A stretch of DNA of 37,701 bases from Acidovorax delafieldii (GTDB taxonomy: Bacteria; Pseudomonadota; Gammaproteobacteria; Burkholderiales; Burkholderiaceae_C), in NCBI GenBank assembly GCA_002377855.1, contig DFQQ01000026.1, forward strand, positions 1-37,701, in the 5' to 3' direction. The notes below the pieces were generated by a model, which was given only the letters and a program-made list of their open reading frames with translations, searched no databases and was not told the origin of the DNA. Below, piece after piece: positions 26,671 to 35,361 of the stretch. The translations under genes and the position numbers were made by a program. Each line of letters opens with the position of its first letter. Position 1 is the first letter of the stretch.

Positions 26671-28006
26671 CCTCAAGGTACTGATCGTCGAGGACGATCC
26701 CGACATCGTGCTGGGCTGTGAACAAGCTTTGCAGCTCGAAGGCATTGCTACCGAAAGCGCCCCCAGCGCCGAGAAAGCTCGTTTGCGCCTGGGGCGCGAC
26801 TACAGGGGCGTCGTGGTCAGCGACATCCGCCTGCCCAAGATGGATGGAATGGCGTTCCTGCAGGAAATCATGGCCACCGACCCTGAGTTGCCTGTGGTGC
26901 TGATCACAGGCCACGGCGACATTTCAATGGCTGTACAGGCGATGAAAGATGGGGCGCACGACTTCATTCAAAAACCCTTTGCGCCAGAGCAACTGGTCGG
27001 AGCAGTGCGCCGCGCGCTGGACAAGCGCCGCCTGGTGCTGGAGGTGCGCCAGCTGCGCAGCCAACTGGCGCAGCGCGACGTGATCGAGCGCCTGGTGATG
27101 GGCCGTGCCCCCAACATGCAGCGGCTGCGCGAAGTGCTGGCTGGTCTGGCTGCCAGCACGGTAGACGTGCTGATTCACGGCGAAACCGGCACGGGAAAAG
27201 AGCTCGCGGCCCGCTGCCTGCACGAGGCAAGCCCGCGCAGCAAGGGCCACTTCGTGGCCATCAACTGCGGCGGGCTGCCAGACACGCTGTTTGACAGCGA
27301 AATGTTTGGCAACGAAGCCGGGGCGTTCACGGGCGCTGGCAAGCGGCGCATCGGCAAGCTCGAGCATGCGAGCGGCGGCACGCTGTTTCTCGATGAAATC
27401 GAGAGCATGCCCCTGGCGATGCAGATCAAGCTGCTGCGTGTGCTGCAAGAACGGGTGCTCGAGCGCCTGGGCTCCAACACCCTCATTCCGATCGACTGCC
27501 GCGTCGTTGCGGCCACCAAGGTGGATCTGCTGGAGTTGTGCAAACAGGGCAGGTTTCGTGAAGACCTGTACTACCGCCTGAGCATTGCCACCGTCGATCT
27601 GCCACCCTTGCGCGAGCGGCGTGAAGACGTGCCGATGCTCTTCGAACATTTTTTGCTGGCCGGCGCAGCCCGCCACCAGCTTCCGGTGCCCGAGCTGGCC
27701 GAAGGCCAGTGGGAACAATTGCTGGGCTACCACTGGCCCGGCAACGTGCGCGAGCTTCGCAACGTGGCCGAGCGCGCCGTGTTGGGCATTGCTGCAGGCG
27801 CTGCGCCGTTCATTTCAGGTGCTGCAACGGGCGCCGGGCCGGTGCCCAGCCAGGGGCTTGCGGCGGCGGTGGATGCCTTTGAGCGCACGTTGATTGCCGA
27901 GGCCCTGCGGCACAACGCAGGCAGCCTGGCCCGGACCGCCGAAGCCCTGCGCGTTGCCAAGACCACGTTGCACGACAAGATCCGCAAGCACGGCCTGGCT
28001 TCTTGA
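26660..28006 (+). CDS. dctD: DctD-like sigma-54-dependent response regulator
   Basis: Transcription activator that opens promoters with RNA polymerase-sigma-54 after phosphorylation by DctB; 448 residues. The receiver domain (1-120) has acidic pair Asp12-Asp13 and phosphoacceptor Asp55 in VVVSDIRLPKMDG. The AAA+ domain has Walker A GETGTGKE (near 173-180) and an intact sigma-54-contact motif GAFTGA at 221-226, so it can activate. The C-terminus is a Fis-type helix-turn-helix (SLARTAEALRVAKTTLHDKI). It follows the sensor with an 11-bp overlap, so both are co-translated. The best target in the window is the -24/-12 promoter at 23037 upstream of the symporter; no other good match was noticed. 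Confidence 0.92.
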   Translation: MTDDLKVLIVEDDPDIVLGCEQALQLEGIATESAPSAEKARLRLGRDYRGVVVSDIRLPKMDGMAFLQEIMATDPELPVVLITGHGDISMAVQAMKDGAHDFIQKPFAPEQLVGAVRRALDKRRLVLEVRQLRSQLAQRDVIERLVMGRAPNMQRLREVLAGLAASTVDVLIHGETGTGKELAARCLHEASPRSKGHFVAINCGGLPDTLFDSEMFGNEAGAFTGAGKRRIGKLEHASGGTLFLDEIESMPLAMQIKLLRVLQERVLERLGSNTLIPIDCRVVAATKVDLLELCKQGRFREDLYYRLSIATVDLPPLRERREDVPMLFEHFLLAGAARHQLPVPELAEGQWEQLLGYHWPGNVRELRNVAERAVLGIAAGAAPFISGAATGAGPVPSQGLAAAVDAFERTLIAEALRHNAGSLARTAEALRVAKTTLHDKIRKHGLAS

Positions 28007-28059
28007 CGCTTTGAGCCCACGCGCCAGGTTCAGCGATTCAGTCCGTACGGCGTCGGCGG

Positions 28060-29493
28060 TCACGGTACTGCCGCCGGTCGCAGCAGCGATTGCAGCAGAT
28101 CCAGCGTGGGGTAGCCGTCGGCCACCAGCCCCAGGCTTTGCTGGTATCTGCGCAGGCCCGCACGGGTAGCAGGGCCCAGCACCCCATCAGGCGCACCGGT
28201 GTCATATCCGCGCGCATTCAGCGCCGTTTGCAGTTGCCGGGTCTGCTCGCGCGACAGCGGCTGCACGTCGCGCGGCCAGTCGGCCGCCACACCGGCACCA
28301 CCGCCCAGGCGTTGGGACAGCAAGGCCACCGCCAATGCATAACTGGTCGAGTTGTTGTAGCGCAGGATGGTGCGGAAGTTTTGTCCGACCATAAATGCCG
28401 GGCCGCGCGCGCCTGCTGGCTCGAAGATGGAAGCAGAAGCCAGCGAGGGAAGGGGGCTGCCGTCTGCCGTTCGCACACCCTCGCCGGCCCACTGTGCGGC
28501 GCTTTGGCGCACTGTCAACTCTGCCCTGGCATGATCAAAGCCGGAGGGCAAGCGCACTTCTGTTCCCCAGGTTTCGTGGGTCAGCCAGCCTTCGGCCGCC
28601 ACAAATTGAGCGGTAGATGCCGCCACATCGGCAATGCTGCCCCAGATGTCGCGTCGCCCGTCGCCGTCGGCGTCCACTGCATGTGCGAGAAACACCGTGG
28701 GTATGAACTGCGTGTGGCCCATGGCCCCAGCCCACGAGCCCACCATGGCGTCCGGGGCAATGTCACCGTTGTCGATGATGCGCAACGCCGCCAGCAACTG
28801 CGTGCGGGCCCAGTCGTGGCGGCGGCCCTCATAGGCCAGGGTGGCCAGCGCATCCACCGTGCGGAAGTTGCCGAAGTTGCTGCCGTAGTTGCTTTCTATT
28901 CCCCAGATCGCGGTGAGTACGGTCGCGGGCACGCCATAGCGTTTGGCGGCCGCTTCCAGTGTGGTTCGATGCAGCTCCAGTTGCGCCAACCCCTGCGCCA
29001 CCCGCTGGGGCGAAACGGCGCTGTCCAGATACGCCCACGGGGTGCGCGTGAATTCCGGCTGAGAGCGGTCGAGTTCGATCACGCGAGGCTGCCACTGCGC
29101 CTGGCCCAGAACGTCACGCACGGTTTCTGGACGAATGCCTGCTGCCAGAGCGTGCGCCCCGAACACACCAAGCCACTGCGCAAAGCCCTGCGCGTGTGCG
29201 GCGTCGGTGCTGACCGTGGAGGCCACTGCCGCACCTGAGCCTGTGCCCGTCGGCGCTGCGGCAAAAGGCTCTGACGGTGGGACCGTCGAGCCGGGCGAAG
29301 GCGCTGAGGGCGACGCAGGGAGGGTGAGCGGCGCTGGCTGCTTGACAGCGGCAGGCCCCGTGGCGCAGCCCGCCAGGGCCAGGGAGCACGCCAGCGCCAG
29401 CCACGGCACGCGCCCGGTGACAGTAGCGCGGCGCGGTTGCTGGCCGATGGGTGGGTGGGTGTTGGGGTAGTGCATGCCTGATTGTCCCGCCAT
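28060..29493 (-). CDS. Lytic murein transglycosylase (MltB family) with a C-terminal peptidoglycan-binding domain
   Basis: Cleaves the glycan strand of peptidoglycan between MurNAc and GlcNAc; acts at the outer membrane facing the periplasm. In the 477-residue protein a lipobox LALAGC (near residue 42) marks a lipoprotein. A Ser/Pro/Ala linker follows, then the SLT_2-type domain (about 95-395), with the catalytic Glu200 in AIWGIESNYGSNFG, TLAYEGRRHDWARTQLL, and GAMGHTQFIPTVF. The last 60 residues form a peptidoglycan-binding repeat (TRQLQTALNARGYDTGAPDG). The start is uncertain: ATG at 29493 or at 29475; both leave an unusually long N-region before the signal helix. Convergent with the sigma-54 activator gene, 53 bp apart. 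Confidence 0.9.
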   Translation of the reverse strand: MAGQSGMHYPNTHPPIGQQPRRATVTGRVPWLALACSLALAGCATGPAAVKQPAPLTLPASPSAPSPGSTVPPSEPFAAAPTGTGSGAAVASTVSTDAAHAQGFAQWLGVFGAHALAAGIRPETVRDVLGQAQWQPRVIELDRSQPEFTRTPWAYLDSAVSPQRVAQGLAQLELHRTTLEAAAKRYGVPATVLTAIWGIESNYGSNFGNFRTVDALATLAYEGRRHDWARTQLLAALRIIDNGDIAPDAMVGSWAGAMGHTQFIPTVFLAHAVDADGDGRRDIWGSIADVAASTAQFVAAEGWLTHETWGTEVRLPSGFDHARAELTVRQSAAQWAGEGVRTADGSPLPSLASASIFEPAGARGPAFMVGQNFRTILRYNNSTSYALAVALLSQRLGGGAGVAADWPRDVQPLSREQTRQLQTALNARGYDTGAPDGVLGPATRAGLRRYQQSLGLVADGYPTLDLLQSLLRPAAVP

Positions 29494-29566
29494 GCAGGGC
29501 GGCGTGGCGCCTGCAGGGCGTTGCAGGTTGTATCGGCGGGACCAACGCTGCGCAACTGGTATTGTT

Positions 29567-29621
29567 TGCTATGTATTTGGTAGCTGCTCGCGCTTGTTGG
29601 ATAAGCGCTGCGTGCCAAAAT
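29567..29621 (+). repeat. Intergenic repeat, copy B
   Basis: TTGCTATG, a short spacer, then GTAGCTGCTCGCGCTTG (29580-29596), followed by TTGGAT and AAGCGC, which can pair with GCGCTT as a hairpin, and the trailing block GTGCCAAAATGA. This is the longest form in the window. It lies between the divergent transglycosylase and exonuclease genes. Confidence 0.65.
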
Positions 29622-29725
29622 GATCATAAATCCGGTTACAGTGGATGCCTGACGCGCCTGCAGGGCCTTGCGGCCCGCCATTGATGGCGCGTGTTTCCCC
29701 AAGCGAAAGACTCCACCGAGCATCC

Positions 29726-31171
29726 ATGGCCTCACACACCTTTCTCTGGCACGACTACGAAACCTTTGGTGCCAATACGCGGCTGGACCGCCCGGCACAG
29801 TTTGCCGCCATCCGCACCGATGCGGATCTCAACGAGATTGGCGAGCCGCTGATGATGTACTGCCAGCCGGCCAATGACTACCTGCCCGATCCGCAGTCGT
29901 GCCTCATCACCGGCATCACGCCGCAGCTGTGCCTGGAAAAAGGTCTGCCTGAGCATGAGTTTGCGAGTCGCATCGAGGCCGAGTTTGCGCAGCCCGGCAC
30001 GATTGGCGTGGGCTACAACACGATCCGGTTTGACGATGAAATCACGCGCTTCATGTTCTGGCGCAATCTCATCGACCCGTATGCACGCGAGTGGCAAAAC
30101 CAGTGCGGCCGGTGGGACCTGCTGGACGTGGTGCGCATGACGTATGCGCTGCGGCCCGACGGCATCACCTGGCCGAAGAAGGAAGATGGCGCACCCAGCT
30201 TCAAGCTGGAACACCTCTCCAAAGCCAATGGCCTGCTGCACGAGGCTGCGCACGATGCGCTGTCTGACGTGCGCGCCACCATTGCGCTGGCACGGCTCAT
30301 CCGCCAGCACAACGCCAAGCTGTTTGACTTTGCGCTGGCCCTGCACAAGAAGGACCGGGTCGCGGCTGAACTTCGCCTGCCGGCCACGGCCCTCACGGCA
30401 CGGCCGTTCCTGCATGTGTCGGGCATGTTCCCCTCCGAGCGAGGGTGCCTGGGCGTGATGTGGCCGCTGGCGAGCCACCCCACCAACAAGAACGAGCTGA
30501 TTGCTTGGGACCTTTCCCACGACCCGCGCGAACTGGCCACGTTGAATGTGGACGACATCCGGCTGCGCATGTTCACCCGCGCGGCCGACCTGCCCGAGGG
30601 GCTGACACGCCTGCCCATCAAGACCATCCACCTGAACAAGTCGCCCATGGTGGTGGGCAATGTGAACACCCTCACGCCTGCGCTGGCGCAGCGCTGGGGC
30701 ATCGACCTGACCCAGGTGGCTGCGCACGCTGAGGTGGCGCGCAGGCTGCCCGATATGAGCGGCATCTGGCCTGCCGTGTTCGCGCGGCCCGCCGAGCCAG
30801 CGCCCGATGTGGACCAAGACCTGTACGGTGGCTTTGTCGGCAACAACGACCGCCGCCATCTGAACGACCTGCGCGCCATGGGCGCAGCCAAGCTGGCCGC
30901 AGCCCGCACCGGATTTGATGACCCGCGCCTGGCCGAGCTGGTGTGGCGCTACCGGGCGCGCAACTTCCCGCAAACGCTGACGCCCGAAGAGCAAGAGCGT
31001 TGGGAAGAACACCGCGTTGCCTGTCTTTTTGAGGGGCAGGGCGGGGCGCGCACCGTGGAGCAGTTGTTCACGCAGATCGATGAAATTTCGGAAACGGCCG
31101 ATGATGAGCGCACGCAGGACATTCTGGGCGCGCTGTACGATTACGCCGAACACATCGCTCCCGAGCGCTGA
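29726..31171 (+). CDS. sbcB: Exodeoxyribonuclease I
   Basis: Processive 3'-5' single-strand DNA exonuclease used in mismatch repair and recombination; 481 residues, close to the E. coli length. The DEDDh catalytic motif I is WHDYETFG with Asp10 and Glu12. Motif II lies at GVGYNTIRFDDEITRF near residue 95, and motif III at HDAALSDV-type HEAAHDALSDVRATIALARL near 175. The SH3-like and C-terminal helical domains follow, ending in DILGALYDYAEHI as usual. I chose the ATG at 29726 since the upstream in-frame extension to 29645 shows no conserved sequence. Confidence 0.96.
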   Translation: MASHTFLWHDYETFGANTRLDRPAQFAAIRTDADLNEIGEPLMMYCQPANDYLPDPQSCLITGITPQLCLEKGLPEHEFASRIEAEFAQPGTIGVGYNTIRFDDEITRFMFWRNLIDPYAREWQNQCGRWDLLDVVRMTYALRPDGITWPKKEDGAPSFKLEHLSKANGLLHEAAHDALSDVRATIALARLIRQHNAKLFDFALALHKKDRVAAELRLPATALTARPFLHVSGMFPSERGCLGVMWPLASHPTNKNELIAWDLSHDPRELATLNVDDIRLRMFTRAADLPEGLTRLPIKTIHLNKSPMVVGNVNTLTPALAQRWGIDLTQVAAHAEVARRLPDMSGIWPAVFARPAEPAPDVDQDLYGGFVGNNDRRHLNDLRAMGAAKLAAARTGFDDPRLAELVWRYRARNFPQTLTPEEQERWEEHRVACLFEGQGGARTVEQLFTQIDEISETADDERTQDILGALYDYAEHIAPER

Positions 31172-31253
31172 AGCAGTGCGCGGCACACCCCGCGCAGGCA
31201 CGCGCCACGCCACGCCTTGATCTCCTCTTTTCCCAGTTTTCGTAGCTGCCGCC

Positions 31254-32498
31254 ATGAGCACCAAGCCTGCCGTTGATTTCACGACCCAGATCGTCCACGC
31301 CGACCGCTGGGGCGGTGCCGAAAAAGGCGCCATCCACCAGCCTATCCATTCGTCCGTGCAGTACGGATACGACCAGGTAGAGGACTTGATCGCCGTCTTC
31401 CAAGGCACGGCCAAGGGCGGCTACAACTACGCACGCCAGGGCACGCCCACCACGGCGGCGCTGGAGGCCAAGATCACCCAGATGGAGGGCGGCGCCGGCT
31501 CCATCGTGTTTTCGACAGGCATGGCTGCGCTGTGTGCCGTGTTCCTCACGCTGCTGAAGGCGGGCGACCATTTGGTGGCCAGCAAGTTTGTGTTTGGCAA
31601 CACCAACAGCGTGTTCGGAACGCTGGCCGACCTAGGGGTGGAAGTGACCACCGTGGACGCCACCGACCTGGCCCAGGTGCAGGCTGCGGTGCGCCCCCAT
31701 ACCCGCATGGTGTTCGTCGAAACCATCGCCAACCCCGGCACGCAAATCCCCGACCTGGAAGGCATTGGCGCACTGTGCCGCGACCGTGGACTGCTCTACG
31801 TGGTGGACAACACGGTGGCATCTCCCTACCTGTTTCGCCCTGCCACCGTGGGCGCGGGGCTGGTGATGAATTCGCTGACCAAGAGCATTGGTGGCCACGG
31901 CGACGCGCTGGGTGGCGCCATCACCGACACGGGGTTGTTCGACTGGTCGACCTATCCCAACATTTTTGCGGCATACCGCAAGGGCAGTCCCCAGGGCTGG
32001 GGCTTGCAGCAGGTGCGCAAGAAGGGGCTGCGGGACATGGGCGGCACCCTGGCTTCGCACAGCGCCCACCAGATCGCGCTGGGGGCCGAAACCCTGGCCC
32101 TGCGCATGGAGCGCACCAGCGCCACCGCGCTGGCGCTGGCGCAGTGGCTGGAGCAGCACCCGGCCGTGGCCAAGGTGCACTACCCGCTGCTGGCATCGCA
32201 CCCTCAGAATGCCCGTGCCCGCAAGCACTTCAAAGCAGGGTCGTGGTTGTTGTCGTTTGAGCTGAAAGACCCCGGCCAGTGCCTGCCCCTGTGCAACCGC
32301 CTGCGCCTGCCCATCAAGGCCACAGGCCTGGCGGATACGCGCACGCTGATCATTCCGGTGGCGCACACCATCTTCTGGGAGGCCGGTGCCGAAGTGCGGG
32401 CCCAAATGGGCATTGGCGACAGCATGATCCGCTTGTCGATAGGACTGGAAGACGCGCACGACCTGATGGCCGATTTCAGCCAGGCGTTGGCTGGCTGA
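31254..32498 (+). CDS. Cys/Met-metabolism PLP-dependent enzyme (cystathionine gamma-synthase-like)
   Basis: Fold-type I PLP enzyme of trans-sulfuration and related C-S reactions; 414 residues. The PLP Schiff-base lysine is Lys210 in NSLTKSIGGHGD, and the PLP-phosphate/ring contacts appear as STGMAA (near 87) and YVVDNTVASPYLFRP near 182. The N-terminal YNYARQGTPTTAALE segment carries the Tyr/Arg residues that reach across the dimer. Usual annotation of this subgroup is cystathionine gamma-synthase or gamma-lyase family, but homocysteine, methionine and cysteine specificity cannot be separated by eye. No partner methionine or cysteine gene is adjacent. The next gene starts 65 bp downstream in the same direction. 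Confidence 0.88.
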   Translation: MSTKPAVDFTTQIVHADRWGGAEKGAIHQPIHSSVQYGYDQVEDLIAVFQGTAKGGYNYARQGTPTTAALEAKITQMEGGAGSIVFSTGMAALCAVFLTLLKAGDHLVASKFVFGNTNSVFGTLADLGVEVTTVDATDLAQVQAAVRPHTRMVFVETIANPGTQIPDLEGIGALCRDRGLLYVVDNTVASPYLFRPATVGAGLVMNSLTKSIGGHGDALGGAITDTGLFDWSTYPNIFAAYRKGSPQGWGLQQVRKKGLRDMGGTLASHSAHQIALGAETLALRMERTSATALALAQWLEQHPAVAKVHYPLLASHPQNARARKHFKAGSWLLSFELKDPGQCLPLCNRLRLPIKATGLADTRTLIIPVAHTIFWEAGAEVRAQMGIGDSMIRLSIGLEDAHDLMADFSQALAG

Positions 32499-32562
32499 GG
32501 CTCGGCCAGCGTGTGCAACTTGCGTGCCTCTGTCGTGCCGAGCATCTCCTGAGCAAGCTTTC

Positions 32563-33873
32563 ATGACGGGTTTTTCCGCATTACCGCAGCACATTGGCAA
32601 GTACCGCGTGGAGGCTGAGCTGGGGCGGGGCGCGACCGGGGTGGTGTATCGCGCGATGGACGGATTCAAGGGGCGGCCGGTTGCCATCAAGCAGCTCCAT
32701 GCCCATCTGCTGCGTCCGCCGCAGCAGGCAGAACGCTATCGCAAGCTGCTGCGCAACGAAGTGATGCTCACTGCACGGCTGCGGCACCCCAACATCGTCC
32801 GGTTGCTGGATGCCGATGAACAGGCGGACCCGCCGTATCTGGTGCTTGAGTACGTGTCGGGGCGGCCTCTGTCGGCTTTCACCCGCCCCGACACCTTGCT
32901 GCCCGTGGCGCAGGTGCTGGACATTGCCTACAAGTGTTGCAATGCGCTGGAGCACGCCCAGCGCGAGGGGTTGGTGCATCGGGACATCAAACCCGCCAAC
33001 GTGCTGCTTTCCGAACAGGGCGAGGTCAAGCTGACGGATTTTGGTGCTGCCCTGGCCGTGCGCAGCGAAGCCACCCAATTGGCGGGCCTGGTGGGCTCGC
33101 CTTTGTACATGTCGCCCGAGCAGGTGCAAGAGCAGGACCTGACCCACCACAGCGACATGTTCTCGCTGGGCGTGGTCGTGTACGAGCTACTGACCGGGCG
33201 CAGTCCATTCGATGCAGAAACTGACTTCGCCACGCTCTACCGCATCACCAACGAGTCGCCCACCGCACCGCGCTTGCTGCGCACGGATCTGCCGGACCAC
33301 CTTGACGCCGTGCTGCTGCGCGCATTGGCCAAGCAGCCGGATGACCGTTTTGCATCGTGGGCGGACTTTGCCAATGCTCTGCTGGCCGTTCAGCATGCGC
33401 TGCCCGCGCAGCGCTCGCAGGATTCTGAAGCGCAGCGTTTTGCCCTGCTGCGTGCTCTGCCGTTTTTTGCGGACTTTCATGACGTGGCGCTGTGGGAGCT
33501 GATGCGCCTGGGCCGGTGGCGCTGGGCGCCCAAAGGCAAAGTGATCCTGTACGAGGGCCAGCCAGGCGATTCGTTCTATGTGCTGGTCCAGGGGCGGGTC
33601 AGCATTACCCGAGAAGGCTGGCACTTGAGCACCCTGGGCCCCGGAGTCACCCTGGGCGAGATGACTTACCTGCAGCCCGAGAACAAGTTCCGCAGCGCGA
33701 CGGCAGTGGCGGAAACGGATGTGCTGGTCCTCAAGGTGCGCAATCCATCACTAAGGGAGGCCTCTGCCGACCTTCAATCGCGGTTCGACAAGGCGTTCAT
33801 CAAAGTTCTCGTGTCGCGCCTGCAGGCCACCAGCAAACAGCTGGGTGCTTGGGAGCTATCAGCCCCCGACTGA
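32563..33873 (+). CDS. Serine/threonine protein kinase fused to a cyclic-nucleotide-binding-like domain
   Basis: A 436-residue soluble protein. Residues 11-280 form a Hanks-type kinase: glycine loop LGRGATGVVY, ATP-binding Lys43 in VAIKQLH, catalytic loop HRDIKPANVL with Asp141, DFG Asp159, MSPEQ activation segment, and DMFSLGVVVYELLTGRSPF. All catalytic residues are present. Residues about 296-420 resemble the Crp/PKA-type cyclic nucleotide-binding domain: FFADFHDVALWELM, VILYEGQPGDSFYVLVQGRVS, and a phosphate-binding-cassette-like LGEMTYL with RSATAVAETD. No TM segment is seen, unlike PknB. Known logic suggests the nucleotide-binding domain controls the kinase, but which ligand is open. I chose the ATG at 32563. 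The only PP2C phosphatase seen is at 12.3 kb. Confidence 0.88.
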   Translation: MTGFSALPQHIGKYRVEAELGRGATGVVYRAMDGFKGRPVAIKQLHAHLLRPPQQAERYRKLLRNEVMLTARLRHPNIVRLLDADEQADPPYLVLEYVSGRPLSAFTRPDTLLPVAQVLDIAYKCCNALEHAQREGLVHRDIKPANVLLSEQGEVKLTDFGAALAVRSEATQLAGLVGSPLYMSPEQVQEQDLTHHSDMFSLGVVVYELLTGRSPFDAETDFATLYRITNESPTAPRLLRTDLPDHLDAVLLRALAKQPDDRFASWADFANALLAVQHALPAQRSQDSEAQRFALLRALPFFADFHDVALWELMRLGRWRWAPKGKVILYEGQPGDSFYVLVQGRVSITREGWHLSTLGPGVTLGEMTYLQPENKFRSATAVAETDVLVLKVRNPSLREASADLQSRFDKAFIKVLVSRLQATSKQLGAWELSAPD

Positions 33874-33935
33874 GCGTTGGCCGTTCACGCGCATCTCAGC
33901 CCTGCAGTGACCGAATGGTGCTACACCGAAAGGGT

Positions 33936-33970
33936 TTGCGTCTGGTGTTTAAGAATCGTTATCATTTAGG
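33936..33970 (+). promoter_or_regulatory. Candidate promoter overlapped by a Fur-like box, upstream of the ZIP transporter gene
   Basis: TTGCGT (33936-33941), 18 bp, then TATCAT (33960-33965; 5 of 6 to TATAAT) form a possible promoter. AAGAATCGTTATCATTTA (33951-33968) matches the Fur/Zur-type ATnATnAT pattern, with about 11 of 19 positions of the Fur consensus. The box covers the -10. Start would be near 33972, about 355 bp before the transporter ATG. Confidence 0.4.
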
Positions 33971-34025
33971 CGCCTGAATACGCAGCAGTCGCCCACCGCA
34001 AAAGGCTCTCACCTGGAGCTGTGTC

Positions 34026-34364
34026 GTGCCCCTCTGCCAACCCTTCGTTTTTTTCTTGGCTCAACGGGGCTGCCCATCCCATTGGGGGGCGTGCGAGATC
34101 GCTCGGCGTCTTTCCAAACGGTCGCCGCGGTGCGTGCCCGGCCTCTCAGGCCCATGGCCGGGTGTCGGCTCCCTCCTACCTCAGACGTCAGTGCCAGCGC
34201 CCCAGTCGCGGGCGCTCCACGCTTTACACAGACGGTGTGGGGGCAGGGCCGCACCGCCCCGCAGCATCGTCAACCGAGTGGGCGTGGTGGCTGCCTCCTA
34301 CCACCCCCCGCGTGAAATCGCAGGCCATGTCACATCACAGGCGTTCGTCCATGCCAAATTCTGA
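34026..34364 (+). CDS. Doubtful 112-codon ORF in the leader of the ZIP transporter gene
   Basis: A GTG at 34026 lies 8 nt after GGAG, and the frame stays open until 34364, overlapping the transporter start by 14-38 nt. The predicted peptide is basic and Pro/Ser-rich and matches no family I know. GC-rich DNA gives such frames by chance, and the 453 bp between the kinase and the transporter hold no clear gene otherwise. It is listed because of the ribosome binding site and position. Confidence 0.15.
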   Translation: MPLCQPFVFFLAQRGCPSHWGACEIARRLSKRSPRCVPGLSGPWPGVGSLLPQTSVPAPQSRALHALHRRCGGRAAPPRSIVNRVGVVAASYHPPREIAGHVTSQAFVHAKF

Positions 34365-35286
34365 AGCGCCTTCCGTGCAGGCAGGAGCCGAGCCGCCACG
34401 CCCCTGCGCGCGCGCTTCGCGCAGGGGCGTGGTGCGCCAGTGTTTGGGCTGGAGCATCGCACTGCTGGGCGCAGCAGTGTGGGTGGCGCAGGGCTGGCAG
34501 GCCGTGGCGGCGCAACCCGCTGTGCGCGACGCCTTGCTGGGCGGGCTGGTTGCCGCACTGGCCACTGCCGTGGGCACGGTGCCCGTGTGGTTTTCGCAGC
34601 GGTTGTCCGACCGGGTGCAGGACACCTTGTTTGGCTTCGGTGCGGGCGTGATGTTGGCAGCCTGCTCGTTTTCGCTGATATTGCCGGGCTTGCAGGCCGC
34701 CCGTTCAAACGGGGCAGACGGGTGGGTGGCCGGTGGCACGGTGGGGGCGGCCATTTTGCTCGGCGCTGCGGCGCTGCTGTGCCTGGAGCGCTGGTTGCCC
34801 CATGAGCATTTCATCAAGGGGGTAGAGCGCCATACGGCACGCAGGCTGCGGCGTACATGGTTGTTTGTGTTCGCCGTGGGGCTGCACAACCTGCCGGAAG
34901 GGCTGGCCATCGGGGTGGCTTTTGGGGGGGGCGACGCGGTGCGCGCCAGCGCACTCGCCACCGGTATTGCCATTCAGGATGTGCCAGAAGGCTTGGTCGT
35001 GGCGGTGGCTTTGCTCTCGGCAGGGTACGGGCGAGCGATGGCGGTGGGGCTGGGCATGGCCTCGGGCCTGGTCGAGCCAGTGGGAGCGGTGCTGGGTGCC
35101 ATGGTGGTCAGCCATGCGGCCGGTCTGCTGCCCTGGGGGCTGGGGTTTGCGGCCGGTGCGATGCTGTTCGTCATCAGCCACGAGATCATCCCGGAGTCAC
35201 ATCGCAAAGGCCACGAGGCTTGGGCCACCGGCGGACTGATGTGGGGCTTTGTGCTGATGATGCTGCTCGACACCGCTTTGGGTTAA
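34327..35286 (+). CDS. ZIP-family divalent metal transporter
   Basis: Inner-membrane transporter, normally importing zinc, iron or manganese; 319 residues with about 8 membrane helices. The ZIP signature is in two helices: HNLPEGLAIGVAFGGGD (TM4, His-Asn-x-x-Glu-Gly) and QDVPEGLVVAVAL (TM5); the second has Gln-Asp where most family members have His-Asn. HEIIPESHRKGHE near the C-terminus is another family motif. The loop between TM3 and TM4 is Arg/His-rich (HEHFIKGVERHTARRLRR). Start choice is uncertain: ATG at 34327 or 34351; an in-frame GTG at 34021 would add 102 non-conserved residues. The Fur-like box upstream would fit iron or zinc control. Confidence 0.88.
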   Translation: MSHHRRSSMPNSEAPSVQAGAEPPRPCARASRRGVVRQCLGWSIALLGAAVWVAQGWQAVAAQPAVRDALLGGLVAALATAVGTVPVWFSQRLSDRVQDTLFGFGAGVMLAACSFSLILPGLQAARSNGADGWVAGGTVGAAILLGAAALLCLERWLPHEHFIKGVERHTARRLRRTWLFVFAVGLHNLPEGLAIGVAFGGGDAVRASALATGIAIQDVPEGLVVAVALLSAGYGRAMAVGLGMASGLVEPVGAVLGAMVVSHAAGLLPWGLGFAAGAMLFVISHEIIPESHRKGHEAWATGGLMWGFVLMMLLDTALG

Positions 35287-35291
35287 GTGCG

Positions 35292-35353
35292 ATTGCTATC
35301 GTAACGATAGCTTGCAGCGCTTGCTGGCAGGGCGTTGGAGCCACTTTTCAATC
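35292..35353 (+). repeat. Intergenic repeat, copy C
   Basis: ATTGCTATCGTAACGATAGC followed by TTGCAGCGCTTGCTGGCAGG and a trailing GGAGCCACTTTTCAA. It shares the TGCTAT and GCGCTTG blocks with copies A and B. GCTATCG-TAA-CGATAGC also forms a perfect 7-bp hairpin. It lies between the convergent ZIP and SpmAB-like genes and could work as a weak bidirectional terminator. Confidence 0.6.
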
Positions 35354-35361
35354 AGAGGCAG

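Noticed and set aside
29732..31414. 560-codon minus-strand frame opposite sbcB and running into the PLP-enzyme gene
   Set aside because: It crosses two confident genes and has no recognisable motif.
34021..34326. N-terminal extension of the ZIP transporter from a GTG
   Set aside because: The extra 102 residues are basic, Pro/Ser-rich and unlike any ZIP protein. An ATG close to the first TM helix fits better.
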